DNA of 64,000 bases from positions 266,584-330,583 of the forward strand of contig CAWERB010000031.1 of NCBI GenBank assembly GCA_963811335.1. Direction: 5' to 3'. This stretch comes from Trebonia sp963811335 (lineage in GTDB: Bacteria > Actinomycetota > Actinomycetes > Streptosporangiales > Streptosporangiaceae). This document shows, piece by piece, positions 33,536 to 42,296 of this stretch (the first letter of the stretch is position 1; each line of letters begins with the position of its first letter). The notes beneath the pieces were generated by a model that searched no databases, was not told the origin of the DNA, and was given only the letters and a program-made list of their open reading frames with translations. The position numbers and the translations under genes are program-made.

Positions 33536-35983
33536 GTGAGCGCGAGGTCGAAGGGACGCAACCGCCTGACCGTCAGGTACTTCGACGACCGGGTACTGCT
33601 CACCGACACGCACGCGTGGGCGTACTACCGGGTGCCGTCGGTGTCCTACGAGTTCACCACGCCAGACGAGCGCGAGGCGCTCGCCGCCAACATCACTGTC
33701 GCACTCGCGGCGATCAGGATGCAGGACGCCGAGGTGCACCTGCGGATCGCGCACCGGCCGTACCCGACGGTGGAGTGGGCGACGGGACTCGACGCCACCT
33801 CCGACGGCGGGCCCGGCTGGCGTGAGTACCTGGAGCAGATCTACCAGCACGTGTGGGCCAAGGACTTCTGGTCCAAGGAGATCTACCTCGGGGTGCGGCT
33901 CGGCCAGCGCTCAGTGCGGGCGCAGCTCACCGGCGGGCTGGTCGGCGGCTTCCTGAACACCTACCGCGGCGCCGACCATGGCAAGGGGCCGGAGGAGGAC
34001 GCGCTGCCGCCCGGCGAGGTCGGCAAGTGGACGGAGCAGGCGGAGCGGCTCGGCCGCGCGCTCACCGCGTCCGCGCTCGCCGCCCGGCACGCTACCTCCC
34101 GCGAGGTGGCCTGGCTCTTCCGGCACACGCTGATGGGCTCGCTCGGCGACCCGCCGCCGTCCGCCACCAGGCGCAAGCCCTGGGGGCAGGGCGAGATCGA
34201 GCAGCTGTACGAGGGAGTGGTGCACAACGGCCGCACGATGCTCCGGCTCGAGCAGGTCCAGGGCGACTCGTGGGCGGCGTTCCTCTCGTTCGCCAGGTTC
34301 CCCGACCTGATGGCGTTCCCCGACGGTGAGCCGTGGCTGCACCACGCGGACTCGCTGCCGTTCCCGGTGGAGATCTCCTCCCGGATGCACCTGATCTCGC
34401 CGGCCAAGGCGTCCAAGGACGTGTCGCGGCGGCTGGCGCACGCTCGCGACATGGACGCGCACATCCGCGAGGCCGGCGCGGAGGCGCCCATCGCGCTCGC
34501 GGAGCAGATCGCCGCCGCCCGCATGCTCGAGCACGGCATCACGAAGGAGCGGCTGCCCTTCGTCTACGGCTGGCACCGGGTACTGGTGACCGCGCCGGCC
34601 AGGGAGCTGTGCGTCCGCCGCGTCGAGGCGGTCACGGAGCACTACAGGGACATCGGCATCGACCTGGTCAACTCCACCGGCGACCAGTTCTCGCTGCTGT
34701 CGGAGTCGCTGCCGGGCGAGAAGGTGCGGTTGTCCTCCTACGTGCAGCGCCAGCCGCTGTACACGATCGCGGGCGGCATGCCGACCGCGACCGTGGAGCT
34801 CGGCGACCGGATCGCCGACGGCGTCGGCTGGATCGGCCCCTACATCGGGGAGACCCTCGGGCGGGCGCGCTCCGTGGTCCACTTCGACCCGATGCTCGCC
34901 GCGGCGCGGAACCGGCCGACGGCGGTGGCCATCACCGGGGAGCCGGGCGGCGGGAAGACCACACTGGCGATGCTGCTGATCTACCAGCTCGCGCTGCGCG
35001 GCGCGACCATCGCGGTCATCGACCCCAAGGGCGACGCGGAGCCGCTCGCGGAGTTCCTGGCCAAGACCGGGCGCAAGGCCAGGGTTCTGCCGCTGTCGTC
35101 GGCGGCGGCCGGGCTGCTCGACCCGTTCTCGTTCGGCGACGACCTGGCCGAGAAGCGGACGATGGCGACGGAGACGCTGCGCCTGCTGCTGCCGAGGATG
35201 AGCGAGGAACGCGAGTCGGCGCTGATCCAGGCGGTCGGCGCGGTGGCGGCGGGGCCGCGGCCGAGCCTGGGCAAGGTCGTCCGGCTGCTCGAGGAGTCCG
35301 ACGACCCGGCGTGGAAGAACCTGGGCGCCGTGATGCGCTCGGTCTCCGAGATGCGGCTCGCCCGGCTGTGCTTCGCGCCGTCGGGCGGTCAGCAGATCGA
35401 TGCCCAGGGGTGGACCACCGTGTTCACGCTCGGCGGGCTGACCCTGCCAGACTCCACCTCCGGCCGGGAGGACTACTCCTACGAGCAGCGGCTTTCCGTC
35501 GCGCTGCTCTACCTGGTCTCCCAGTTCGCCCGGCGGCTGATGAACACCATCGACCGGACCGCGGCCAAGGCGATCTTCCTGGACGAGGCGTGGGCGATCA
35601 CGTCTACCCCGGAGGGTGCCAAGCTCGTTCCCGAGGTGTCCAGGATGGGCCGGTCGCGGAACACCGCCCTGATCCTCATCTCCCAGAACGCCGGCGACCT
35701 GCTCAGCGAGCAGGTGACCAACTGCATTTCCAGCGTCTTCGCGTTCCGCTCGTCCGAACGTGCCGAGGTGGCGAACGTTATGTCGCTCCTCGGCGTTGAG
35801 CCGTCCGAGGAGCATAAGGCCAGCCTTCGCTCTCTCGGCAACGGCGAGTGCATCTTCCGTGACCTCGACGACCGTGCGGGCCGCATCGGCGTCGATCTCG
35901 TATCCGAAGAACTACGGGACTGGATCGACACAAATCCGACACGTGCCCGCCGGCCTCAGCCGGCGGCTACCACCCCCAAGTAA
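33536..35983 (+). CDS. VirB4-like T4SS ATPase
   Basis: 815 residues from the GTG at 33536. N-terminal VirB4/CagE-like domain (about 1-430), then a AAA ATPase domain: Walker A TGEPGGGKTTLAM near residue 467, IDPKGDAEPLAEFLA, Walker B KAIFLDEAWAITSTPEGAK near 677, RMGRSRNTALILISQNAGDL, and an arginine-finger region. Full length and uninterrupted. VirB4 proteins are the one universal ATPase of type IV secretion and energise pilus or channel assembly. It follows the TcpE fusion and precedes VirB6. Confidence 0.9.
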   Translation: MSARSKGRNRLTVRYFDDRVLLTDTHAWAYYRVPSVSYEFTTPDEREALAANITVALAAIRMQDAEVHLRIAHRPYPTVEWATGLDATSDGGPGWREYLEQIYQHVWAKDFWSKEIYLGVRLGQRSVRAQLTGGLVGGFLNTYRGADHGKGPEEDALPPGEVGKWTEQAERLGRALTASALAARHATSREVAWLFRHTLMGSLGDPPPSATRRKPWGQGEIEQLYEGVVHNGRTMLRLEQVQGDSWAAFLSFARFPDLMAFPDGEPWLHHADSLPFPVEISSRMHLISPAKASKDVSRRLAHARDMDAHIREAGAEAPIALAEQIAAARMLEHGITKERLPFVYGWHRVLVTAPARELCVRRVEAVTEHYRDIGIDLVNSTGDQFSLLSESLPGEKVRLSSYVQRQPLYTIAGGMPTATVELGDRIADGVGWIGPYIGETLGRARSVVHFDPMLAAARNRPTAVAITGEPGGGKTTLAMLLIYQLALRGATIAVIDPKGDAEPLAEFLAKTGRKARVLPLSSAAAGLLDPFSFGDDLAEKRTMATETLRLLLPRMSEERESALIQAVGAVAAGPRPSLGKVVRLLEESDDPAWKNLGAVMRSVSEMRLARLCFAPSGGQQIDAQGWTTVFTLGGLTLPDSTSGREDYSYEQRLSVALLYLVSQFARRLMNTIDRTAAKAIFLDEAWAITSTPEGAKLVPEVSRMGRSRNTALILISQNAGDLLSEQVTNCISSVFAFRSSERAEVANVMSLLGVEPSEEHKASLRSLGNGECIFRDLDDRAGRIGVDLVSEELRDWIDTNPTRARRPQPAATTPK

Positions 35984-36010
35984 GACCGCCGAATACAGGA
36001 GCCTTCCGAG

Positions 36011-38316
36011 ATGGCTGAACCCCACCCGCCCGCGGCCCGACCAGGGAAGGGCCGGACCGCGAGCGCGCTGCTGCTGGCCAGCGTGATCGCCGCGTTCGTG
36101 CTCAGCGCGCTGTTCATGGCGCGCCCGGCGTTCGCCGCCCCCGCCGCCACGGCGGCCCCCGCTGCCACGGCCGCCCCCGCTGCCACGGCGGCCCCCGCCG
36201 CCACGGCGGAGAAGACGGCGACGGCCGGCCAGGCCGGGCACCTCGCCGAGAACCAGCTGACCTCACTCGTCACGCCCGCCGCGACCGACGCCGGCATCTG
36301 CAACGTGCCTGGCGTCGGCGACATCGGCGGCCTGATCGGCCTCTGCAAGGCCGGGCTCTGGCGTGGTCGGCGACCTGAACAACGTCTGCATCCCGGGCCC
36401 GCCGTCCGCCGAACTCGCCACGTCGGGCATCGACTCGATGATCACCACGCCCGGCAGCCCGGCCACCGGCAATACGCTCTACGACAACTACGGCATGGCC
36501 GGGCAGTACTGGGCAGCGACCGGGCTGACCTGCTCGCAGATGACGTCCCAGATCGGCAACAACGTCGCGGGCATGGTCTTCGACATGGCCAAGTCGCTTG
36601 ACCGGGTCACCATCACCGTCTACCAGTCCGCGGCCGGGCTCGAACATACTCGGCTGGCTGAGCGGCGATGTGGACCGGCTGATCAACGCGCTCGGCAACG
36701 CGATCTACTTCCCGTTCCTGGCCCCCGTGGTGGTCATCGCCGCGATCTGGCTGGCCTGGCAGGGCCTGGTGCGCAAGCGGGCCACCAGGACCATCGAGGG
36801 CACGATCTGGATGGTCATCGCCTGCGCCGCCGCGATCTGGCTCATCGGCCGCCCCGGTGACTTCACCAACGTCGGCACGACCGTCGCCAACGGCACTACC
36901 TCGGTGCTCAACACGGCGTTCTCCAACCTGCCCGCCACGGCGGGCAGCAACTGCCTGCCCGTCACCAACGGCGACCCGCAGTCGGTCACCGCGAACTACT
37001 CGTTCACCTCGGGCAACGGCCTGGTCGACCAGAACGCGAACGAGCTGTGGACGGTGCTCGTCTGCAAGCCGTGGCTGGACGGCGAGTTCGGCACCACCCA
37101 GTACGCGGCACCGGGGACCAATCAGCCGCAGACCGTCGTCAACCAGTACGGCAGGCAGCTGCTGTGGGCGCAGGCGGTCGCGGGCAACGAGCAGCCGGTG
37201 ACCAAGACGCTCCTCGACACGAAGCAGGCGACGTACAACGGCATCGCCATGCAGCTGCAGCAGACTAACCCATCGGTGTACTCGCTGTTCCAGGGCGATC
37301 AGTGGACAACCCGGCTCGAGATCGGGTTCGAGGCGCTGTTCGCCGCGGTCGCGGCGGGACTGCTCGTCCTGCTCATCGCGCTGACCCTGATCATCTTGAA
37401 GCTCGGCTTCCTGCTGCTGCTGGTCGCCGGGCCCTTCTTCCTGATCATCGGCATCCACCCGGGCTTCGGCCGGGTCGTCGCGGTCCGCTGGTTCGAGATG
37501 CTCGTGGGCGTGCTGCTGAAGCAGGTCGCGGTCGCGCTGACGCTCAGCGTCCTGCTCTACTGCTACACGCTGATCATGGGCACCACCGACCAGATACTGC
37601 CCTGGGCGCTCAAGATCATGATGATCGCGCTGGTCACGGTCGCGGTGTTCATCTACCGCAAGCCGTTCCAGCACCTGTTCTCCTCGGTCGGCTACGGCAT
37701 GCTCGGCGCGGACGAGCGCGCCAACGTGAGCTTGCGCGAGTCCGCCTTCGGCTTCCGCCGGGTGACCGCGGGCGCGGCGGGCGTCGTGGTGCCGGGCATG
37801 GGCGCGTCCCGCGCGGCCCGCTGGGCGCGCCGCGGCAGCGCGGCGGACGGGTCAGGCGACGGTGCGGCGGACAGCGGCGCGGTCGCCGCGTCCGGGGCCA
37901 CGGTCCCCGAGGGGACGGCCACCGCGCCCGTGGCGGACACCCACGTCACCGCCAGGCAATGGCCGGACGCGGGGGTGGGTACCGGCAGGACGGCGCCGCC
38001 GTTGCCGCTGCCTAACGGCGGGCTGCCCGCGACCGGCGCCGCGACGGCGGGCTGGGCCCGCGGCGGCGCCACCGGGACGGGCACCGGGACGCGCAGGCCG
38101 GCGCAGCCGCCGGTCCGCCAGGGCGGGGCCGACGCGCCGCCCCCGGTCCGCCAGGGCCCGGCGCCCGCGCGGACGTCCCGCGGCACCACGGGAGGCGCTT
38201 GGCCGGGTGGTGCGACACGCCCCCGTTCTGGCGAATCTTCCAACGGAACGGCCGGGGGAGCGGCGCAACCTCCCGCGGCTCCGTTCTGGGCGCGCTCGCG
38301 CCGGCGGTCCAAGTAG
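36011..38316 (+). CDS. VirB6/TrbL-like polytopic T4SS channel protein, two frame breaks
   Basis: A signal-like N-terminus (ALLLASVIAAFVLSALFM, then APAATAAPAAT repeats) is followed by an extracytoplasmic Cys-containing segment (GICNVPGVGDIGG, LNNVCIPGPPSAE, GLTCSQMTS), at least six helices (FLAPVVVIAAIWLAWQGLV, MVIACAAAIWLIG, LIALTLIILKLGFLLLLVAG, LLKQVAVALTLSVLLYCYTL) and a Gly/Pro-rich cytoplasmic tail. One base is gained near 36358 and another near 36652; about 767 residues if corrected. This topology matches actinobacterial VirB6/TrbL channel components. Neighbours VirB4 and VirB8-like support it. Confidence 0.75.
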
Positions 38317-38328
38317 CGAGGGCCGGGC

Positions 38329-38985
38329 ATGGAACTGACCCCCGGGCGGCAGCGGCTGCTGTTCGTCGTCGTCGTACTCGCGCTCGTCGGACTGGGCGTC
38401 TACCTGGTGAGCAGCCGCTCCTCCAGCGACTCGCCCGCCGCCTCGGCATCGGGGCCGGCCAGCAGCTCCCATCCGGCCACGAGCGGCTCGACGGCGGCCG
38501 GCGTCCCGCCGTCGACCGTCCCCGCGGCCACGCCCGTCTCCACCGCGGGCGGCGCCCAGATCTACCAGTGGCTGCCGTTCACCGCGGCGGACCTGACCGC
38601 GGCGGCGAAGACCACGGTCGCCTTCGCCGCGGACTACGTCACCTGGAGCTACACGGAGGACGCCGCCGCCTACGGCGCCAAGTTCAGCGGCCTGGTGACC
38701 GCGCAGGAGGCGGCGACCCTGGAGAACGACTACGGCACGCTGGGCGTGGCCGGGCCGCGGGCTGCGGACAAGCAGGTGTCGACGGGCAGCGGCACGATCG
38801 ACTCGATCAGCTCGTTCGGCAGCACCCCCCCGATCTCGATCACCTTCCTGGTGACGATCAGGAAGCAGGTCAGCTCTACGCAGCCGACGAAGTCCATGAC
38901 CGGCCAGTACACCGTCACGGTGGTCTCGTCGGGTAACGCCTGGCAGGTAAACGACATCGAGCTGTCCGGGCTAGGTAATTCATGA
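38329..38985 (+). CDS. Membrane-anchored VirB8/TcpC-like protein
   Basis: 218 residues: one N-terminal helix (LLFVVVVLALVGLGVYLV), a Ser/Ala/Pro linker, and a C-terminal domain (about 90-218) that looks like the NTF2-like fold of VirB8/TcpC (ADLTAAAKTTVAFAADYVTW, ISITFLVTIRKQVSS, SMTGQYTVTVVSSGNAWQVN). Such proteins scaffold the channel outside the membrane. Its stop overlaps the next start as ATGA. Assignment rests on topology, size and position, not strong motifs. Confidence 0.6.
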   Translation: MELTPGRQRLLFVVVVLALVGLGVYLVSSRSSSDSPAASASGPASSSHPATSGSTAAGVPPSTVPAATPVSTAGGAQIYQWLPFTAADLTAAAKTTVAFAADYVTWSYTEDAAAYGAKFSGLVTAQEAATLENDYGTLGVAGPRAADKQVSTGSGTIDSISSFGSTPPISITFLVTIRKQVSSTQPTKSMTGQYTVTVVSSGNAWQVNDIELSGLGNS

Positions 38986-40138
38986 ACCGCAGGTCCGCCG
39001 GGCCGATCGTCATCGGCATCCTGGTCATGGGGCTGATCGCGTTCCTCGTCGTCCCGATGCTCGTGGTCGGCGGCGCTTCGCTGCTGTTCGCCGGGGGCTC
39101 CGGCGCGGACTGCGGGACGGCGGGGGCGGGCGCGGTGCAGCCAGGGGTGTCCGCCGAGGCGGCTAACTCGATTCCCGCCACCTACCTCAAGTGGTTCCAG
39201 CGGGTCGGCCTGCAGTACAACGTGCCGTGGACGGTCCTGGCCGGCATCGGCAAGGTGGAGAGCGACGACGGGCGCACCACGCTGACCGGCGTCATGTCCG
39301 GCTCGAACAACTTCGGCGCGGCCGGGCCGATGCAGATCGGCATCGACGGCGCCTCGGGCAACCAGTGGGGCGGCGCCGCCGGTCCACCCGGCGGCCATGG
39401 TCGTCAACGGCGTCGCCACCGACGAGGACGGCGACGGGGTCGCCAACGTGTACGACCCCGCGGACGCGATCGCGGGCGCGGCTAAGTACCTCGTCGAGCA
39501 CGGCGCGCAGCAGAACATCCCCACGGCGATCTTCGCCTACAACCACGCGGACTGGTACGTGCAGGAAGTGCTCTCCTGGGCCTCGACCTACGCGTCCGGC
39601 GGGTTCACCGTCAGCGACGTCACCCAGGGCAAGCAGGCGGGCGCCGTCGCGGGTAACGGCGGCTCAAGCCGGCTGTGCAGCCAGCAGCGGCCAGCTCGCC
39701 GCATTCGTCGCGCCGAACGCGCTGGTGAGCGGCGCCGTCAGCTACGCGGAGGGGCAGCTCGGCAAGCCGTACCTGTTCGGCGGCACCGGGCCGGCCGCCT
39801 TCGACTGCTCCGGGCTGATCATGATGGCCTACCGGGCGGCGGGCGTGAACATACCGCGCACCTCGCAGCAGCAGTGGGCGCAGCTTCCGCACGTACCCGC
39901 GGCCAAGGTGCTCCCCGGTGACCTGGTGTTCTTCGCAGGAGCCGACGGCACTCCCACCGCGCCTGGCCACGTCGGCCTGGTGATCGGCAAGAACACGATG
40001 ATCGAGGCGTACGCCACCGGCACGCCAGTCCGCGTCTCCACGTTCGGCACCCCGCAGTCGCCGCAGGGCGACGGGACGGTGGTCGGCTTTGCCCAGCCGT
40101 GGCCGGACAAGGGCGGCAACGCACCGGTTTCCGGCTGA
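38982..40138 (+). CDS. VirB1-like cell-wall hydrolase: lytic transglycosylase plus NlpC/P60, two frame breaks
   Basis: N-terminal helix (IVIGILVMGLIAFLVVPML); a transglycosylase domain (YNVPWTVLAGIGKVESD with the catalytic Glu, then AAGPMQIG, IFAYNHADWYVQEVL); then an NlpC/P60 peptidase (FDCSGLIMMAYRAAG with catalytic Cys, GDLVFFAG, GHVGLVIGKNTMIEA with the His). Single extra bases near 39385 and 39668 put the parts in three frames; about 385 residues if corrected. Two-headed hydrolases of this kind open peptidoglycan for Gram-positive conjugation channels. Last gene of the locus. Confidence 0.8.
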
Positions 40139-40241
40139 GCGGTTTCCGGCTGATTGCGCCAATTCAAGCGATATCTCCCGTGGATCCGCTAGCGGGATGT
40201 TAGCCTGCTTCCTAGTAACTGTCCGCATGAGGGGGGTCACG

Positions 40242-41177
40242 GTGGGGAGTCGGCTACGGGCGTGCCTGGCGGGAGCGTCGGTCGCCACGGCGGCGCTGCT
40301 CGCTTCTGGCTGCCATGCGGCGCCGACGGCGGACGCGGCTGTCGCGGCCAGTGCGGGCAACGCCGCCAAGGCCGCGGCCTCGTCCTCGGCCCGTGCCGCC
40401 GCGCAGACGGGGCCGGTGGTCGCGCTCGGCGATTCCTACACCGCCGGGGCGCTGCTGCCGTTGGACACCCACGCGGTGCCACCCGGCTGCCTGCGGTCCG
40501 CCAGGGCGTACCCGGCGATCGTGGCGCGCTCGCTCGGCGCGCCGCTCACCGACGTGGCCTGCGCGAGCGCCGGGATCAAGGACATGACCGCCGCGCAGCC
40601 CACCTACCTGGGCACGAACCCGCCGCAGCTGTCCGCGCTCGCGCCGGACGACAGGCTGGTGCTGCTCACGCTCAGCGGTGACGACATGGGCTTCCTCAAC
40701 GTGCTGCGCGAATGCGTGAAGCTGTCGTTCACGCGGCCGTGGGGCAGCCCCTGCGCGGCGCACTACGGCGATCAGCTCACCGCCGCGCTCAGCGCCGAGA
40801 CACCCAAGCTCGCCCAGCTGCTTGTGACGATCGCCCTCCGCGCGCCGTACGCGCGGATCGTCCTCGTGGGCTACCCCGACCTGTTCCCGCAGTCGGGCGG
40901 CTGCTGGCCCGCGGTGCCGATCACCAACGGCGACATCGCCTACCTGCGCGCTTCCGAGGTCAGGCTCAACGCCAGACTTGCCCTGGTCGCGCGGGCCGCG
41001 GGCGCGACGTTCGTGAATACCTACTCGCCGACCGCCGGGCGTGACTTCTGTCAGCCGGAGTCGGTGAGGTACGTCGAGGGCCTGGCGCCCGGCTCGCTGA
41101 CGCTGCCGTTCCACCCGAACTCCCGCGGCCAGGCGGCGATCGCCGCCGCGGTGCTCGCCGCGGTCAGCCGCGGTTAA
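40242..41177 (+). CDS. SGNH/GDSL hydrolase lipoprotein
   Basis: 311 residues from the GTG at 40242, preceded by GAGGGGGG; an ATG at 40227 is an alternative. Lipobox ALLASGC at the end of the signal peptide. Block I ALGDSYTAG holds the nucleophile Ser, block III LSGDDMGF carries Asp where Asn is usual, and block V FHPNSRGQ the catalytic His. Several Cys pairs suggest disulfides, as in secreted actinobacterial esterases. It starts about 100 bases after the T4SS-like locus but may be independent. Its stop overlaps the convergent ANTAR gene stop (TTAA). Confidence 0.85.
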   Translation: MGSRLRACLAGASVATAALLASGCHAAPTADAAVAASAGNAAKAAASSSARAAAQTGPVVALGDSYTAGALLPLDTHAVPPGCLRSARAYPAIVARSLGAPLTDVACASAGIKDMTAAQPTYLGTNPPQLSALAPDDRLVLLTLSGDDMGFLNVLRECVKLSFTRPWGSPCAAHYGDQLTAALSAETPKLAQLLVTIALRAPYARIVLVGYPDLFPQSGGCWPAVPITNGDIAYLRASEVRLNARLALVARAAGATFVNTYSPTAGRDFCQPESVRYVEGLAPGSLTLPFHPNSRGQAAIAAAVLAAVSRG

Positions 41178-41791
41178 GAGCTGGCGGCGTGCCTGCCGCT
41201 ACGGCGCAGCGAGCGGGTGCGCTGGCGTGGCTCAGGCACCGCGCGGGACAGCTCGTCGGGCAGCCGGAGCAGCGGGTTCGCGGTGCTTGCCACCACATCT
41301 TGAGCGAGCTCGGTAACCCGGGCGCCGCGTGACCGCGACGCCTTGCGCAGCAGGTCGAACGCCTCACGGGGCCGCAGCCTGTGCCGCTCGGCGAGCACGC
41401 CGATGGCCTGCTCCACCCGGACGCGGGAAGCGAGAGCGTGCTCAAGCTGGGCAACCGTGACCGCGAGCCGCTCCGCCTCACCGGACTCGCTTGACCGGTC
41501 CTTGACGTCGCCGGCTTCGCTCACGGTGGGTAGCCGCTGCGTCCCCAAGTCGCTCGCCCTCGGTGCGGGTGCCGAGGGCTGCCGTGCCGCTCGCCGCGGC
41601 GCGCGGTGCTGGTCGACGGCTTCCAAGGCGGTGGTGTCATCGTCGGCTGACCGGTCGGCGGCGAACAGGTCGGCGAGCACCATCGCGCTGGTCAGATCGG
41701 AGACGGTCTCGTCGCCGACAATCCAGCCGCGCTCGGCCTTCCGCACGACCACGTCGTGTTCTCCGCTGCCGCTGCTTCCGTTAACGCTCAT
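41174..41791 (-). CDS. ANTAR-domain RNA-binding antiterminator
   Basis: 205 residues. The N-terminal part (about 1-100) has no recognisable GAF or PAS sensor; the ANTAR domain is AERLAVTVAQLEHALASRVR, VEQAIGVLAERHRLRPREAF, DLLRKASRSRGARVTELAQD, with the conserved three-helix pattern that binds paired hexaloop stem-loops in mRNA leaders. A basic C-terminal tail follows. The target RNA is not evident in this window. Confidence 0.85.
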   Translation of the reverse strand: MSVNGSSGSGEHDVVVRKAERGWIVGDETVSDLTSAMVLADLFAADRSADDDTTALEAVDQHRAPRRAARQPSAPAPRASDLGTQRLPTVSEAGDVKDRSSESGEAERLAVTVAQLEHALASRVRVEQAIGVLAERHRLRPREAFDLLRKASRSRGARVTELAQDVVASTANPLLRLPDELSRAVPEPRQRTRSLRRSGRHAASS

Positions 41792-41908
41792 GCTTTCCTG
41801 CCTCCCCCCCAGCCCAGGAAGCTCGGGGCAACCTCAACATTACCTGCTGTAACACTGAAGGTAGAAAGCCCTGGCCGGAGAGGATTCCGCGGCGGTACGG
41901 GAGCGAGT

Positions 41909-42163
41909 TCAGCCGGCGAGCTCGGCGAGTGCGGCGAGCTTCTGCTGCACCATGGCGGCCGAGGGGTTGCACATCGTGCTGCCGTCGGCGAACAGCACCG
42001 TCGGCACAGTCTGGTTACCGCCGTTGACGCTCTCCACGAACTTCGCGGCTTCCGGGTCGAACTCGATGTCGACCTCGTTGACCTCCACCCCGGCCTTGCC
42101 GAGCTGCCGCTTGAGGTTCTTGCAGAACCCGCACCAGGTCGTCGTGTACATCGTCAGCGGCAC
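41909..42163 (-). CDS. mrx1: Mycoredoxin (glutaredoxin-like)
   Basis: 84 residues from the GTG at 42163, six bases after GAGGAGG, which decides the start over longer frames. VPLTMYTTTWCGFCKNLKRQ has the CGFC active site, and NGGNQTVPTVLFADGSTMCN the TVP loop and substrate-binding region. Mycoredoxins reduce mycothiol mixed disulfides in the cytoplasm. The neighbouring uvrD2-like gene is divergent, as around mrx1 in other actinobacteria. Confidence 0.88.
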   Translation of the reverse strand: MPLTMYTTTWCGFCKNLKRQLGKAGVEVNEVDIEFDPEAAKFVESVNGGNQTVPTVLFADGSTMCNPSAAMVQQKLAALAELAG

Positions 42164-42296
42164 GCGGGCCTCCTCGTCATCGTGACCCAACCGCCTGTTT
42201 TTGCGGGGTCTCCGGAGCTGTGCAACAACTTTTCCGTCCCGCGCCTTCCCCTGACCGTCCGCGCGATCCGCGCGGATGCCCGTGATGTAGGGCACC

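Noticed and set aside
36011..40138. Programmed frameshifting in the VirB6 and VirB1 genes
   Set aside because: No slippery heptamers or downstream structures at the breaks, and similar breaks occur in unrelated genes across the window.
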